A stretch of 64,000 bases of DNA from Pythium myriotylum (Eukaryota > Oomycota > Peronosporomycetes > Pythiales > Pythiaceae): positions 1,116,001 through 1,180,000 of the forward strand of contig JALJCQ010000011.1 in NCBI GenBank assembly GCA_023091665.1, in the 5' to 3' direction. The notes beneath the pieces are model-generated. The model saw nothing but the letters and a program-made list of their open reading frames with translations, was not told where the DNA came from and ran no database searches. Numbering within the stretch: the first letter of the stretch is position 1; every line of letters begins with the position of its first letter. The position numbers were made by a program, and so were the translations under genes. Below, piece by piece: positions 1-12,300 of the stretch.

Positions 1-3000
1 CTTCCTCAAGGTCGCGCTCCCGTTCCTGCAGCGCAAGGTCGTGGCCTCGCTCGTCGACGCGCTCTGCAAGTTTGTCAACTCGTCGGTCAAGAACCTGCGA
101 CTGGTCACCTACGAGTCGTTCGATGAGCTCGCGGCCGCGCCGACTTCCAAGCTCAGCCAGGACACGCTGCTTAAGCTGCTCTCCAGCATCCTCGGCGCGA
201 CCGAGTCGACCGTCCACGATTTTGACTTTGCGATCCACACGGTCAGCATCCTCGAGACAGCGCTCGTGCGATTGTCGACGGTCAACGACCCCAAGAGCCG
301 CGAGCTGCTGCCGCGAGTCGTCGGCACGATCTGCGCCCACTTGGAGAACAAGTCCAAGCAGGTCAAGACCCAGGCCGCGCAAAGCCTGATGCTGCTGCTC
401 ACCCAGTGCGTGCCGCCGCACGTGCTTGAGAGCGAGTACGACGCGACCGACATTGCGCGCGTGCTCTCGTCGCTGCAGTCGCTTATGACATTGCGCTTCC
501 AGGGCGGCTGGCCGCAGATCTTCCCAATGCTTGCCAGTTTGTTCGAGTTCTACGGCGAATCGAGCTCGCCGGCGCTTGACCCGATCCTCCTGACGTGCTG
601 TGAGCTCCACGAGGCCGCGGAGCAAATGGCCGCTCGTGGCGGTAACGACAACAAGGAGCAGCTTGAGCTCTTTGCACAGGTTGCCGGTGCCGCCGTTGGA
701 TCGATCGGCCCTCAGCGATTCTTGGGCATCGTGCCCATCACACACTCGAGCGACGTGATCAGCGAAAAGCGCGTCTGGCTCTTCCCGGTCTTCCAGGAGG
801 CTCTCAAGAACCATCCGTGCACGCTCGAGTTCTACGCTAGCTCGTTCCTGGAGCTCGCGCGCCAATGCGAGGCCAAGTCGCGCGCCGACAATGTGACTCC
901 ACTTGCGGCCAAGAAGTTCCAGACGTTGACAATGCAGATCTGGCGCCTTTTCCCGACGTTCTGCGCGAACTGCGTTGATATCGACTCGGGCTTCAAGAAG
1001 ATCGCTAAGTTGCTCGCCAACGCCATGGCCGATAAGCGGTATCCGGAACTTCGTCTAATTGTGTGTCAGGGCCTCCAGGCCTTGGTCAAGAAGACCCGTG
1101 TGGTCACGACCTCTGCTCACGACCTCGATGACGACGAGGAACTCGAGGAGGACGAAGAAGAGTATGAGGATGTTGAAGAGATCGACGAGGAGAAACTTGC
1201 GGCCGACCGAGCCGCGTTGGGCAAGTACTCAAGTCGCTACCTGCCATTGCTCACCTCGATGGTCGAAGAAGCTGATCCGGAGAAGGAGGCTGACAAAGTG
1301 CAGACCTTGCTGGATACTATTCAGGGTTTCGCCACTCTTGCTGAGGATGCTTTCGTTGCGCAGACATTCCGCAAGATCATGCAAACTCTTCTCGAGTCCT
1401 CGACGGACGCCAAACGATTGGAAGCCGGTGAGGCGCCGACGAACCCTCGAAACAGTTCCAAGTCGCCAGCGTCGCTTAAGCGTGTCGCACACAGCCAGCT
1501 CGCACTGGCCACTGCGCTTGTGTCGCACATGGACATGGAAAACATCAACCTACTCTACAGAGTGATCAAGCCGTACTTGCTGGATGACACAGATGGGCCT
1601 ATGCAGAAGCGTGCGTACGCCGTGCTCGTGAGCATCTGCGACCACCACGCAGAATTCATGGCGACCGAGTCCAACCTCAAGGACATGACCGAGTCGATTT
1701 GCGAGTCGCTTCTCACGTGCTCGATCCCTGCCAAGAAGATGCGTCTGCGCTGCCTCGTCCACCTCATCCGTGCCATGCACCTGCATGTGGACTCGATCGC
1801 ACAGGACAGTGAACTCATCCCAAACCTCGTGGGCGAGATCATGCTGTGCACAAAGGAGGCCAACGGCAAAGCCCGCGAGGCCGCCTTCGAGCTGTTGGTC
1901 GCCATGGCCGAGCTTCTGCGCGCCAAGCAACCTGAGACGGGACTGGCCGAGTACGTGCAGATGCTTCTCGGTGGTCTGGCGGCACGCACACCGCACATGC
2001 GAAGTGCCGCTGTCGTGTGTCTCAGCCGTGTCGTGTTCGAGTTCGGCCGTGAGGATCCGAGCGTGGTGGCCATGATGCCGCAGCTGCTCAAGACCGTGCT
2101 CATGCTGCTCCACGAGAAGGCGCGTGAGGTCATCAAGTCGGTTGTTGGCTTCATGAAGCTCGGTATCGCGATCCTCACCAAGGATCAGCTGGAAGAGTTC
2201 CTGCCTGATATCATTAACGGTCTGCTCATCTGGATTGGCGAAAGCAAGAACCGCTTCCGCGCCAAGACGCGGATCATCCTTATCAAACTCTGCCGCAAAT
2301 ACGGATACGACAAGATCGCGGCGCTCGTGCCCGCAGAGGACCGCGCGCTGATCAAGCACATCAAGAAAACCAAGGAGCGCGAGGATAAGAAGAAGGAACT
2401 CCAGCGCAGCGAGATGCGTGATGGCAAGAAGAAGGGCGAGTCCAGCTTCGAGGACTTCATGGCTGACTCAGACGAGGAAGACGAGCTCGAAGTGGACGAT
2501 GGTGAAGACGACGAGAACGCGGCCTTCCGCGCAGCACTGCGACGGAAAAAGGAGCTGGTCAACAAGAAGAAGGCGCTCAAGTCAGCGCAGCGCATCCACG
2601 AGGATGGCGACGAGATCATGGATTTCTTGGACTCGAATGCTGCGGTGAAGAATGTGCGTGCGGCCAAGCACGGTGATGACGACAGTGACGACGAGATGAT
2701 TGACTTGCCGACATCCAAGGACGGACGGTGAGTGTGTAGGTTTCCGAACTGTGGTAGATGTCATGACTGAAGGTGTTTGTTGTGATTTGGCCAGATTCAT
2801 CATTCCTGACGACAAGGACGACGCCATGGATTCGGACGAGTCAGAGGACGAAGAGACCATCAAGAACGACGTGGCTGCGCAACTCGAGCGCATGGGGCTC
2901 AACAAGTCGAGCGACAAGGGCGGCCGCAAGCGTGGTCGAGAGGATGAAGCCGTCGCCGGCAAGGAGTTCCGCGCGAAGAAGGCGGGTGGCGATGTCAAGA

Positions 3001-3122
3001 AGAAGGGCAAGTTCGAGCCGTACGCGTACATTCCGCTGGACCCCAAGCTCATGGCCAAGCGCAACAAGCGCAACGCTGTGGGCAAGTACAAGGCGAACGT
3101 GGGCAAGCGGAAGAACAAGTAG
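1..3122 (+). CDS. RRP12: RRP12-like ribosome biogenesis protein (5' end missing)
   Basis: Karyopherin-like HEAT-repeat protein needed for export and processing of pre-40S and pre-60S particles in nucleolus and nucleus. The window opens inside the gene; the frame is open from base 2 with no start in view. The NUC173-type HEAT array fills the visible part. An acidic stretch (about 1129-1190) and a Lys/Asp/Glu-rich tail follow, ending in the family's closing pattern: a KKAGGDVKKKGKFEPYAYIP motif, then basic residues. An intron at 2728-2794 (GTGAGT...CCAG) joins ...DG(R) to FIIPDDKDD and must be removed, because the first frame stops at 2729. About 1018 residues are visible, against roughly 1200-1300 for full family members. 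It is convergent with the next gene (63 bp apart). Identity is strong from the array plus the tail motif; the N-terminus is unknown. Confidence 0.9.
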
Positions 3123-3185
3123 TGGTCGTGCAAGGGAAGCATATGCCTTTAATAATACTACCGTACATAGAGAAGAGACGACTTC

Positions 3186-4589
3186 TTAGCACTCGTAGAT
3201 CTTGACGACGGTCTGCACGTGTGAGCGGCAGATCGGGCAGGCATTCTCTGCCTGCGCCTGGCGGCTGAGACACGGGAAGCAGCCAGCAACGTGGCCGCAG
3301 GGCACGCAGATCGCGTCGCGTGGGGCGTCCATGCAGATGACGCACTCGCTCCGCTGGCTCGGCGGCGCTGACTCCGAGACCGACGTCGACGGCGTCGAGA
3401 GCCGTCGCTGCTCGTAGAACGACGTCGAGATCTCGAAGTCGTCGGCCTCGCTGATGAAGGTCGGCGCCGAGGGCACTTCGCGCTGGCGTGGAGACGTGAA
3501 CACGTGATCGAGACTCGAGACGTGGGCGGGCGACACCTCGACGAGGCCAGGTCCGAGTGGGGAGAACGGCGGCGCCGACTCAACGGCGCCGAGGAGATCG
3601 TGCTGAGACGAGGGCGTCGTCATGGACGACAGCATCGACTCGGTGAACACGATAGAGGACGGGGCGACGGGAGCCCACTGGGCCACGTCCGGGGACGGGA
3701 ACGTCGGCGCCAGCGAGTGGAAGGACGCGCTGTGCGTCGGACGCCGCAGGATCGAGATCCAGGCCTCGCGGTGGGCCGGGCTCTCGGCGGCGAAGCTGAG
3801 CAGTTCCGTGTCGCCGAGGATCTCGATGGACCGCTGGCCTTGCTCGGAGCGTGAGAAGCGGCGCGCCTTGGTCTTCTGCACGACGAGCGGGCGGTCGACG
3901 CGGAACATGTTGTGGCGGTCGAGCCACTTGCGCTTGGGCGACGCCACGAGCGAGTGCGTGTCGGCCTGGAGCAGCACGACGCGCGCCGGACGCACGTCGC
4001 CGCGGTCCTTGAAGAGCGCGAGCTCGACCACGCGGCGCTCGCTGTCGCACGCGAGCGCGACGGCCCAGCGCTTTTTCCAGACCGTGAGGATCTTGATGGA
4101 CGAGTCGGCCGACTTGACCGTCTTGACGTAGAGCCATCCGCTGTAGATGCGCGCCTGCGCCGTGAGCACGTCGACGACGTTGCGGCTGCGGTGCCAGCGC
4201 GCCGTGTCGAGCGCGGCGTGGCCGTGCGCGTTGAGCGCGAAGGCGTCGGCGCCGGCGTGGAGCAGGAACTCGACGGCGCGCACCTGGTTGCTGGCGGCCG
4301 CGAAGTGGAGCGGCGTGTTGGCGTCGCGGTCGCGCGAGCGCAGCGCCATGTCGGCGCCGAACTCGAGCAGCAGCTGCACCGTGTCGGCGCCGCTGCGCTG
4401 CGGGTGCTTGTGCTCGGTCTCGCGCTGCTTGCAGGCGACCATGAGCGGCGTGGTGCCCTTGCGCGGGTGGAAGTCGTCGACGAAGGCCAGCGAGCCGGCG
4501 GCCGCGCTGCGCCGCAGGATGAGCTGCTTGGCGAGCGGCGCGTCGTGGCGCTTGGCTGCCTTCCAGAGCGCCTTGGCGTCGCGCTGCAT
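3186..4589 (-). CDS. Ankyrin-PH-RING protein, putative E3 ubiquitin ligase
   Basis: Predicted 467 residues in one exon. Order: ankyrin repeats (about 1-145, with NTPLHFAAASNQ and a second HGHAALDTAR unit), a pleckstrin homology domain (about 150-285, starting SGWLYVKT and ending in the Trp helix HREAWISIL), a low-complexity Ser/Pro linker, and a C3HC4 RING at 416-455 (CVICMD...CGH...CPIC) that runs almost to the C-terminus, KIYEC. The RING suggests E3 ligase activity; the PH domain suggests recruitment to phosphoinositide membranes. The frame is open further upstream to 4802, but the start at 4589 is chosen because it aligns exactly with the N-terminus shared with the downstream paralogue (KALWKA.KRHDA). 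A TGGGTTCA element lies 52 bp upstream. Substrate and exact role are unknown. Confidence 0.85.
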   Translation of the reverse strand: MQRDAKALWKAAKRHDAPLAKQLILRRSAAAGSLAFVDDFHPRKGTTPLMVACKQRETEHKHPQRSGADTVQLLLEFGADMALRSRDRDANTPLHFAAASNQVRAVEFLLHAGADAFALNAHGHAALDTARWHRSRNVVDVLTAQARIYSGWLYVKTVKSADSSIKILTVWKKRWAVALACDSERRVVELALFKDRGDVRPARVVLLQADTHSLVASPKRKWLDRHNMFRVDRPLVVQKTKARRFSRSEQGQRSIEILGDTELLSFAAESPAHREAWISILRRPTHSASFHSLAPTFPSPDVAQWAPVAPSSIVFTESMLSSMTTPSSQHDLLGAVESAPPFSPLGPGLVEVSPAHVSSLDHVFTSPRQREVPSAPTFISEADDFEISTSFYEQRRLSTPSTSVSESAPPSQRSECVICMDAPRDAICVPCGHVAGCFPCLSRQAQAENACPICRSHVQTVVKIYEC

Positions 4590-4640
4590 GGCGGCTTGTT
4601 GGGAACTGGAGGGTGGGCGAGGACGCCGGCGAGGACACAG

Positions 4641-4648
4641 TGGGTTCA
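4641..4648. promoter_or_regulatory. TGGGTTCA element upstream of the ankyrin-PH-RING gene
   Basis: One copy of an 8-bp word that recurs outside coding sequence in this window (see also 5633-5670, 52922-52929, 60165-60172, 63259-63266 and 63561-63755). It sits 52 bp before the chosen ATG. That it is a transcription factor site is inference from its recurrence and position. Confidence 0.35.
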
Positions 4649-4863
4649 GAGAACCGACAACGGAAAGTGTTATATCAGTGTGTGAGACGACCAGAGTGGG
4701 AGAGCGAGAGCAGATTTGTACTGATACAGAGATGATTATGCTTCCGCGGCCACCATCATTCTCCTCCATGGAGCTCTTCACGAGGCCTCTCAAAGCACCC
4801 ACCCAGTGGGTGTCACACCCTTCGACGCGTCCGTGGACAGGCGACGAATCTCGCCGGCGCGCA

Positions 4864-5577
4864 TCAGCAGTCGTAGATCTTGAGCACGGCGTCCACGTGC
4901 GCGTTGCACATCGGACACCGCCGACGGCTCTGCGCGTGGCGCGAGAGGCACGCGAAGCAGCCCACGACGTGGCCGCACGGCGTGCACACGGCGTCGCGCG
5001 CCGCGTCCATGCAAATGAGGCACTCGCTGCGCCGCTCGGCGTCCGCAGGCGACGCCGCCGAGCCCGAGCTCGCTAGGGTCTGCTGCAGCGCCGCGAGCTC
5101 GCGGTTCTCGCGCTGGAGGAACACGTCCACGACGTCGCGGCTCTTGTGGTAGCGCGCGAGGTCGAACGCCGTGTGGCCGTTGGCGTTCAGCGCCTGCGCG
5201 CTCGCGCCGATCTGCAGCAGGAACTCGACAGTCCGCGGCTGATTACTCGCCGCTGCAAAGTGCAGCGCCGTGTTGCCGTCGCGGTCGAGGGACTTGGCCG
5301 ACGTGTCGGCGCCGAACTCGACGAGCGCCTGGACCGTCTGGACAGCATCGCGCGTCGACCTCTTGTGGTCTCGGTCGCGCTTGTGGCACGCAATCATGAG
5401 CAGCGTGAGCCCCTTCCTCGGATGGAACGCGCTGAGCACTTGGAGCGCACGCCCCGTTGAGACGGCCTCCAGAAGCAGCCGGCGCACGAGCTCGGCGTCG
5501 TGGCGCTTGCTGGCTTTCCAGAGCGCCTTGAAGTCGTCGGGCGCGAGCTTGCGGCGGAGTCGGGCGGCCTTGAGCAT
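4864..5577 (-). CDS. Ankyrin-RING protein, paralogue of the neighbouring ankyrin-PH-RING gene
   Basis: Single exon, 237 residues. Ankyrin repeats occupy about 15-150 and a C3HC4 RING 186-225, ending KIYDC. Sequence and layout match the neighbouring 467-residue gene almost throughout (KALWKASKRHDAEL, FHPRKG.T.LM, TALHFAAASNQ, CGHVVGCF.CLSR). The whole PH domain and Ser/Pro linker are missing, replaced by about 20 residues. The two genes lie head to tail on the same strand, 274 bp apart, so tandem duplication followed by PH gain or loss is the simplest reading. Probable soluble E3 ligase; substrate unknown. Two TGGGTTCA copies lie 56 and 86 bp upstream of the ATG. Confidence 0.85.
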   Translation of the reverse strand: MLKAARLRRKLAPDDFKALWKASKRHDAELVRRLLLEAVSTGRALQVLSAFHPRKGLTLLMIACHKRDRDHKRSTRDAVQTVQALVEFGADTSAKSLDRDGNTALHFAAASNQPRTVEFLLQIGASAQALNANGHTAFDLARYHKSRDVVDVFLQRENRELAALQQTLASSGSAASPADAERRSECLICMDAARDAVCTPCGHVVGCFACLSRHAQSRRRCPMCNAHVDAVLKIYDC

Positions 5578-5632
5578 ACTGTTGGATGCCTCCTATTATC
5601 GAATGGGGGTCGGCAGCCCTGAGCCGAGTCGG

Positions 5633-5670
5633 TGGGTTCAGCTTTGCTGCGGTAACGAGCGATGGGTTCA
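5633..5670. promoter_or_regulatory. Pair of TGGGTTCA elements upstream of the ankyrin-RING gene
   Basis: Two exact copies, at 5633-5640 and 5663-5670, spaced 30 bp start to start, with a near copy (AGGGTTCC) just after. They lie between the ankyrin-RING start and the MMS19 stop. The spacing of about three helical turns is compatible with paired factor binding, but no binding is shown. Confidence 0.35.
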
Positions 5671-5773
5671 CGAAGGGTTCCTTCGACTCTCAGTCGCGAA
5701 TGAATGCGGTCTCATAACGTCACGGTGGTCTGATGCTATCTATGTACAAGAAGGAGCCCTACGAGGTGCGATC

Positions 5774-8700
5774 TTACAGGACGCTCCACTGGTTGCGCAC
5801 GCGCACAGCGACGTGGCGCACGAACCGCTTGCGGTCGTCGAGGCAGAGCGCCAACTGCTTGAGCACCGTGTCCTTGTATGGGTGGATGAGCTCGTACGGG
5901 ATGGTCGCGATCTTGGAGAGACACTCGAGCGCGTCACGGCGGTCGAGTGCGCCGGTGCTAGAACACCAAGAGGTTAGTTTCCATTGGCATATAACACACT
6001 GTGAATGAGCAACACTGTCTTACCCCTGCAAGGCCTGCTTCAGAAGGCCCGGGAACACCTCCTTCAGGAATGGCTTCACGCTCTCCAGAGACTCAAACAG
6101 CAGCGTGCGGAAGGTCGAGATAGCCGAGCTGCCTAGCTCGCGGTTATCCGTGTTGATGGCCTGCACCATGAGCGGGAAGATACTGCCAAGGTGAGGCATG
6201 TACATGGCCTTCGGCGAGCTCGCGATGACATGGGAGAACGCAACGAGCGCTGCGGTCGTCGTCTTGGCTCGGTCAGGAGATCCCATTTGGTCGCGGATGA
6301 ACTGGAGAAGCGTGGGTACCACGAGGTCAAACGTCCGCTGACGATACAGGAACTGTGTCAAGAGAGAGGGTGAGTCGCTGAATTCGTACCAACAAAGTCC
6401 CACGAAACTACACATACCATAATGCTCGCACCACACTTGCGGTTGAGCACGTCCGGATATTCGGTCACGAGTAGCTTGAAGCTCTTGGCGACCTCCATCT
6501 GGATCACGGGTGAGAGCGACGCGTCCGTTGTAGTAAGAAACTGGCACAGGAATTGCAGACATGACGGCGCGTGCTGCTTGTGACCGCGGATGACGAGCGC
6601 CTTGGCGATCCAAACGTAGATTTGGAGGGCAGCCACTCGTGTGCTCATGTCTTGTTGCTCGTTGATTATGATCTTGGACAGCTTGTCTTCCAGAAGCAAC
6701 TGAATCAGCGCGTTGAACTCATCGCCCTCGGACATCTTGTTGATGATCGAAGCCAGCGACTTGGCCGAAGACAACGCAGCCTCACGGCAAATCTCGTCGA
6801 TGCGGGCGCTGTCAAACGAACCACCGCACGCGGCAGATGCAGCTGCGACAGTCGCGCCAGATTGGGCTAGCTCCAGCAGCCGGTTGATCACCAGTGATAC
6901 TTCCGGGAGAACAACACTACGGTTGGCCGACTTGATGACTGCAGAGAACAAGGGCACAAGCTGGAGCGAGGCCGGGTGCGCAGCGATCTCAGTCTGTGTC
7001 TGGATTTGCAGGAACACTGCGATCGACTCATTAGTGAGGCGCTGTTGTGTCTGTGGGGCGACATTTTGGACGACAGTTCGGAAAACACGAGTGCATGCTG
7101 AGAGGATCGTCGGGTCGACTGCAGCATTCGCACGAGCAGCCTCGCCTGCTGTGTTCGCCACTGCATTGAGGAGGCGAAGGACTATCGAGACGCTCTCATC
7201 CGACTGCACGGCGCAGAACTCCATACTGTCCTTCTCATCTTCGTTTAGTTCGACGATCTTCGCCACAGCATCAATGATGTACGCAACCTGGTAAGTAGCA
7301 CCCGAGTCGAACACGTTTCGGTCCGACAAGATGCAGAGATTTACGAGGCGCACAATCGTAGCTTGGAAAATCGACGCCTGGCGACACAACTCTGTGATAG
7401 CGAGTAGCACATCTTGGAAGAACTCAGCGTGGGACCTGTTCGATGCGGCGAGGATCTCTTGAATAATTGTGTTGCTGGCCGGTAACGTGAGAACATCCAT
7501 CAGTTTGGCAAGACAGATTTCCATGACAAAACCCGCATACTGCTGCACCGTAACCTTACGTCGGATGGTTGAGATTGACTTGAGACTTGCGAGACACTCG
7601 TCGCGTACTTCCTTGCTACGGTCGTACAGCAGGAACTTGGTGAATAGCTGGAGAAGTGCCTGGACCTGAACTGCTTCGATGATAGGAGAAGGCGGGAAGG
7701 TGATCAGATGACTAAGAGCTTCGAGTGCGAGTCGTTTGGATTTGGCATGGATAGTTTCCGTCTCATCTTTCCCCTCGAAACTCTCCAAGAATCGCACGAA
7801 AGCATCGATCAAAGTCTGAGCGTGAGGACGCATGGGCTGAGCTGACGCCGACTGGTCGATCTCCTGGTCAATGGTGTTGACAAGCAACAGAAGACGAGCG
7901 AGCGCCGCTTCCACCTTCGACGGTGAGCCAATGCTGTCGGCGAACTGTTCCAGTAGCAGCGGGATGGATTGCTCAAGCACGTGACTGAAACCTGGTACTG
8001 ATTCTTTCCCGATCGCAGCGAGCACACTTCCTGCTGACACACTAGCAAGCGAGTCAACAGCATTGCCCCTCAGATCATCCGTCGCACGTTTTGTAAGCTC
8101 GACCACGAACTTCGTCCACGCGTACGCGGCTCCGCTCGCAGACTTGGCCTTGGCCTGGCCGATGATACCTGAGAACCTCGAGATCGCGCGCAGCGAGACT
8201 TCAATGACCTCCTTCTTCTCACCCTTGATCACTTCGTGGTATAGCGCCGTGGCGATCGCATGGAGGTGCAGCAGGGTCACGTTGATGGAGTAGCTCTCGC
8301 AGCAGAACACGAGGGTCTCGATCGAATCGAGTTTAGCTTCGACGACGTTCGTCGATAGCTTCTCCAAGAGGAACGGGAGCACGTGGCGGGCCACGAGGTC
8401 AGAGGCGCCAAACGCACGACGAAGCGATGAGATGAGCTCCTCTGACGTGATGCCGTACGGGTCGTTTGGCGGTGGCGTGAACGTGATTGGAAAGTAGCAC
8501 GAGACGACGTCAAAATACTGCTGCAGAATCGTCGTGTCGTACGCCTCAAACACGTTGGCGAGTGAGACCATGAGTTCGCGCGCGATCTTGAGGCACTGCA
8601 GCAGGTTGCGCGGGTCCTTTTCGCCCTCCATACTGTTGAGGAACGCCTGCGCGAAGCCGCAGCCGAGCTCGGGCGAGCCCGTGAGCAGCTTGACGACGGG

Positions 8701-9183
8701 CGGCTGCTCGAGCGCGAGCTGCATGAGCGCGTAGCACTGCTTGCGCATGGCCTGTCCGAGCTGCGGCACGTGGAGCGCCTTGACGAGCTTCTGGATGAGC
8801 TCGACCGTGGTCATGGCGCTCGCGATCTTCTTGCTGTGGTTGGTCTCGAGCGCGAGCAGCGCCTGGAGACACGCGCTCGCGCTCGGGTAGTCGGCGAGGC
8901 GGTCGGAGAAAAAGTTCATGAGCAGCTGCACGGCGGCGGTCGTGAGCGGCAGCTCGGGCAGGCGCGTGAGCACCTCGGCGAGCAGCAGCGTGGCGCGCGC
9001 GCGGACCTTGTCGTCCGTGCTCGTGAGGAAGGCGCCGAGCGACTGGATGAGCGACTCGACCGCCACCTTGCGGTGGACCTGCATCACGACCGTGTTGAGG
9101 CTCGTCTTGTGCGCATTCTCGTCGTTCTCCGGGTCCACGAACGCGTCGATCGCCGGCTGCAGCGGCGCGTCCAGCGAGAACAT
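5774..9183 (-). CDS. MMS19: MMS19 cytosolic Fe-S assembly targeting protein
   Basis: HEAT-repeat adaptor of the CIA targeting complex, which delivers Fe-S clusters to DNA polymerases, helicases such as XPD, and primase. Three exons (transcript order): 9183-6418, 6352-6024, 5957-5774. Both introns are 65-66 nt with GTATGT/GTAAGA donors and CAG/TAG acceptors. The product is 1092 residues, within the usual family size. The N-terminal region carries the family hallmark YFPITFTPPPNDPYGI (about residue 229), followed by ISSLRRAF. The C-terminus, in the last exon, reads ...LDDRKRFVRHVAVRVRNQW..., typical of MMS19. The last exon would be missed without splicing. The start at 9183 follows 146 bp after the sacsin-like stop on the same strand. 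No missing motif or frame break was seen. Confidence 0.93.
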
Positions 9184-9329
9184 CTTGGCGCGAGGAGAGC
9201 GAGTGGAGAGAGCCCGACTCGGGTGCCTAATCTAGAACCACCACGATAAGCGGGGGACAAGAAATACCGTAAATGAGCCAATCCTGAATTTTGAGAATCG
9301 ACCGACAACATGGAGCCATCTACACTGTC

Positions 9330-12300
9330 TTAGGTGGGCACGTGGAACTGCGACGTGGCCTGGATGGCCTGGCGGCAGATCGGACACGTCTGACGCGGTA
9401 GCTGGGCGACGCAGACCCCGCAGTAGATGTGGCCGCACGGGATGAGCACGCGATCGACCTTGCTCTCGAGACAGATCGCGCACGTGAGCGACTCGAGAGC
9501 GTCCTTCTTTTCGCGCAGCGCGTCTTCGACTTGGGCGGTCGCGATCCGCCGCCCTTCCTCGGCCTGGTCAAGGCGGCGTTGAAGGCGAAGGTTCTCAGCA
9601 ATGAGCTCGTCGAACGTGGAGTCCAGAGAGAGGTTGAGCTTTCCCAGGAGATCATTGACGGCTGCGACGACCGTGACAGGGGAGATACCACCTGGGATGC
9701 TCGTCCCGCCACCGTCTCGAATGGCGACCGACGGTGGAAGTTCAGATGGCGTCGACTGAGAGGGCGGGGCAACTATACCAACTCCACTTTGAGCTATCAG
9801 ACGTCGCACAAATGCTTCGTTGCGGTCCCCGTCATTCGACTGGGTTTGCAACTTGCCCCGGGAAGATTTAAAGCTGTAAATTTGTGTGGACGGGAACCAG
9901 CGCGAGTCAGCCGGGCGGATGCGAACTTCGTATCGGTTAACTCCTGTCTCACTGAGTTCTTCCTTCATGATTCGCCCGTAGCGAAGACCACCATCCACCT
10001 CGATTGCCACAGTTTCTCCGAGGAAAAACGTTCGCAGAGGTGCGAGTTCCACCAAGTTAATGTCACTCTCGCATAGCACTTCTCCGACCGTGCCTCGTAG
10101 CTTTTCCGTGATCAGAGTTGGATCCTCTTGGATATTCAGGAGCTGCAGTAGAGACGGAATAGTGAGTACGTCGCAGTTTAGCATAGACTCGACTGCTGAG
10201 CAATCTTGGATAGCACCCCCCAGGAGTTGGTTGATTGCACTGGCAACGATTTGCTCAGCTCGGATGCCAGTGTGGGATGTTAACGTCTTCAAGGCGATGT
10301 AGATAACCTTTTCAGAGGTTTTCACAAAAGATATACTGCCGTTTGCAGCGGAGGTTTTCGTGACGTCAACTGAACGAGGCGGGTGACCAAGCTTTGCGAC
10401 GAACCTCGAGTGCAGCGTGTCCACTCCACGAACCTGATAAGATGATAAGCTCAAGATCCGTCGTTGAAGTTCGTCGAAATCGATGATCCCATTCGTCGTG
10501 GCCTTTTGGTGCTGCACGCTTAAGATCGTGCGTAATCCATTTCCGAACTGATGCGACGATATCACTGCATTCATTTGTTCGACAGCCCGTGAATGCTGGG
10601 CTCTCAGCTCCCCAGTTTCGAGCTCTTCCTCGACAACTTGACTGATTCCTTTCACCCCAAGAATGTCACAAACTGTTGGGCTAATGCGAGGATGGACAAC
10701 CTGAAGCTCGGTTAGATCGACGCGCGCACACACCCATGGTGCATCATTATACGCCATGTGGACAGCCCGACACAACGTAGAGCTCGCCGATGGCAAGTAA
10801 AGCTGCTGCAGAGCTTCGTCGGAAAGGGTTTGATTTTGCTCGGAGAGCCCATTGGCTAAGAGATTCGCAATTCGTGTCACGCTTACTAGCTCGTTCAAGT
10901 TCAAAGTGTCGTCACCGCATTCATTCGCGAGATCGCGCAAGAAGAGGATGTAATCTTCAACTTCTGGCGTGTCTTTTGATCCAAGATGACGGAAGAGAGA
11001 ATCGTAGGCTCCAAAAGCACGGGGTACTTCAAACATCAGCGGCGCAAGATTCTCTGCCAAGTGAAAGAACAGACGGTTGCCTTTAACAAGGCTGGAGCCG
11101 ACAGGAACAACCGGTTTGTTCGTCAATTTGAGTCGCTCCTCGACAGTCAGCCGATCCCAATGCTCCTGGAGATAGTTGAAGGTGGATTGGAATGCATCGA
11201 TGACAGGTGTGAAGAAAATCCATGCCTCCGAAACAGAATCATTAGCATTCTCGACAACCGCGAATAAGTGATTGAGTACAGCTTCCTTCGGTGGTGGAGA
11301 CTGCAAACCAAGTCGGCTCCACAAAACTCGTGGTGGTAAGGCAGAAGTGGCAAGAACAGGCATGACGGAGAACACGAGAGCTTGATCATCTGGGGTCGCG
11401 CAATCTGAGTACCTGACTAGAACTGTCCGTGACAACAAAGATTTTGATCCGCCACGTCCAGAGAGAGCATTATCGTAACGGATGGCGGGGACGAAGCTAA
11501 TAGATGCAATTTCTTCGAAGAAAACTCGTGATCGATCGTACTTGTCGAAGTTCTGGACGAAGTACTCGTGCAGTGCATTGACTCGAATTTCATCTTGGAT
11601 TGTAAGCGAGACCTTGCTACTGAACAAGGCTTCTAGTCGTTTCGCACACTCGATAAACAATCCCACGGTGATTTCTGACCGTAGACCTATCTCAGCCATG
11701 AGGTCGAGCCACGTTTCTGAAGAGCGCATTGGCTCGGCTGGGAAGCTTCCTTCCTCATCACTGTAAACAGCTTTGAAAACCTTGTTACGGGGATCAAAGA
11801 AAGCGTCTGCGCACTTCAGCGAACCATCATTGGAGGCAAAAAGGGGAGTTGATCGCAGAGCACTGATCACGCTTGCGTCACCTCGAAGAGATGGCCATTG
11901 GTCTCTCATGAGGTTCAGGATAGAATGTTGCTGATCTGGCGATAATTGCCCGTAGAATGGGAGCAAGAAGGTGAGCAGCTTTCCATAGCTCATAACTTCG
12001 ACGCCAAGATCTTTGTAGAATGCTGTCAGTCGGGGATTTGGAAGCATGAACCTTTGCCTTGCGTTGGGTGGTAGTGGGACTGCGGTAAGATCGATCTCAG
12101 ATGGAACCAAAAAGTGCTCTCCTTCATCCAGAGCACACGGTACACCGCAAACGTTGACATAAATTGGGAGCCGCTTGAGCATGTTTACGTGCATGCGATT
12201 GTAGCCCCCATAGTTTTGGCTATGGTGGCTGAAGAACTCGGCAAGTTGCGAGGCGTCTTCGGAACCGAACTCGGTCCACTTCAGCATTGCTTGCTCGCTT

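Noticed and set aside
3580..4638. Second minus-strand frame of 352 codons across the ankyrin-PH-RING gene.
   Set aside because: Extreme Arg/Ala bias typical of a shifted frame; the true frame has ankyrin, PH and RING motifs.
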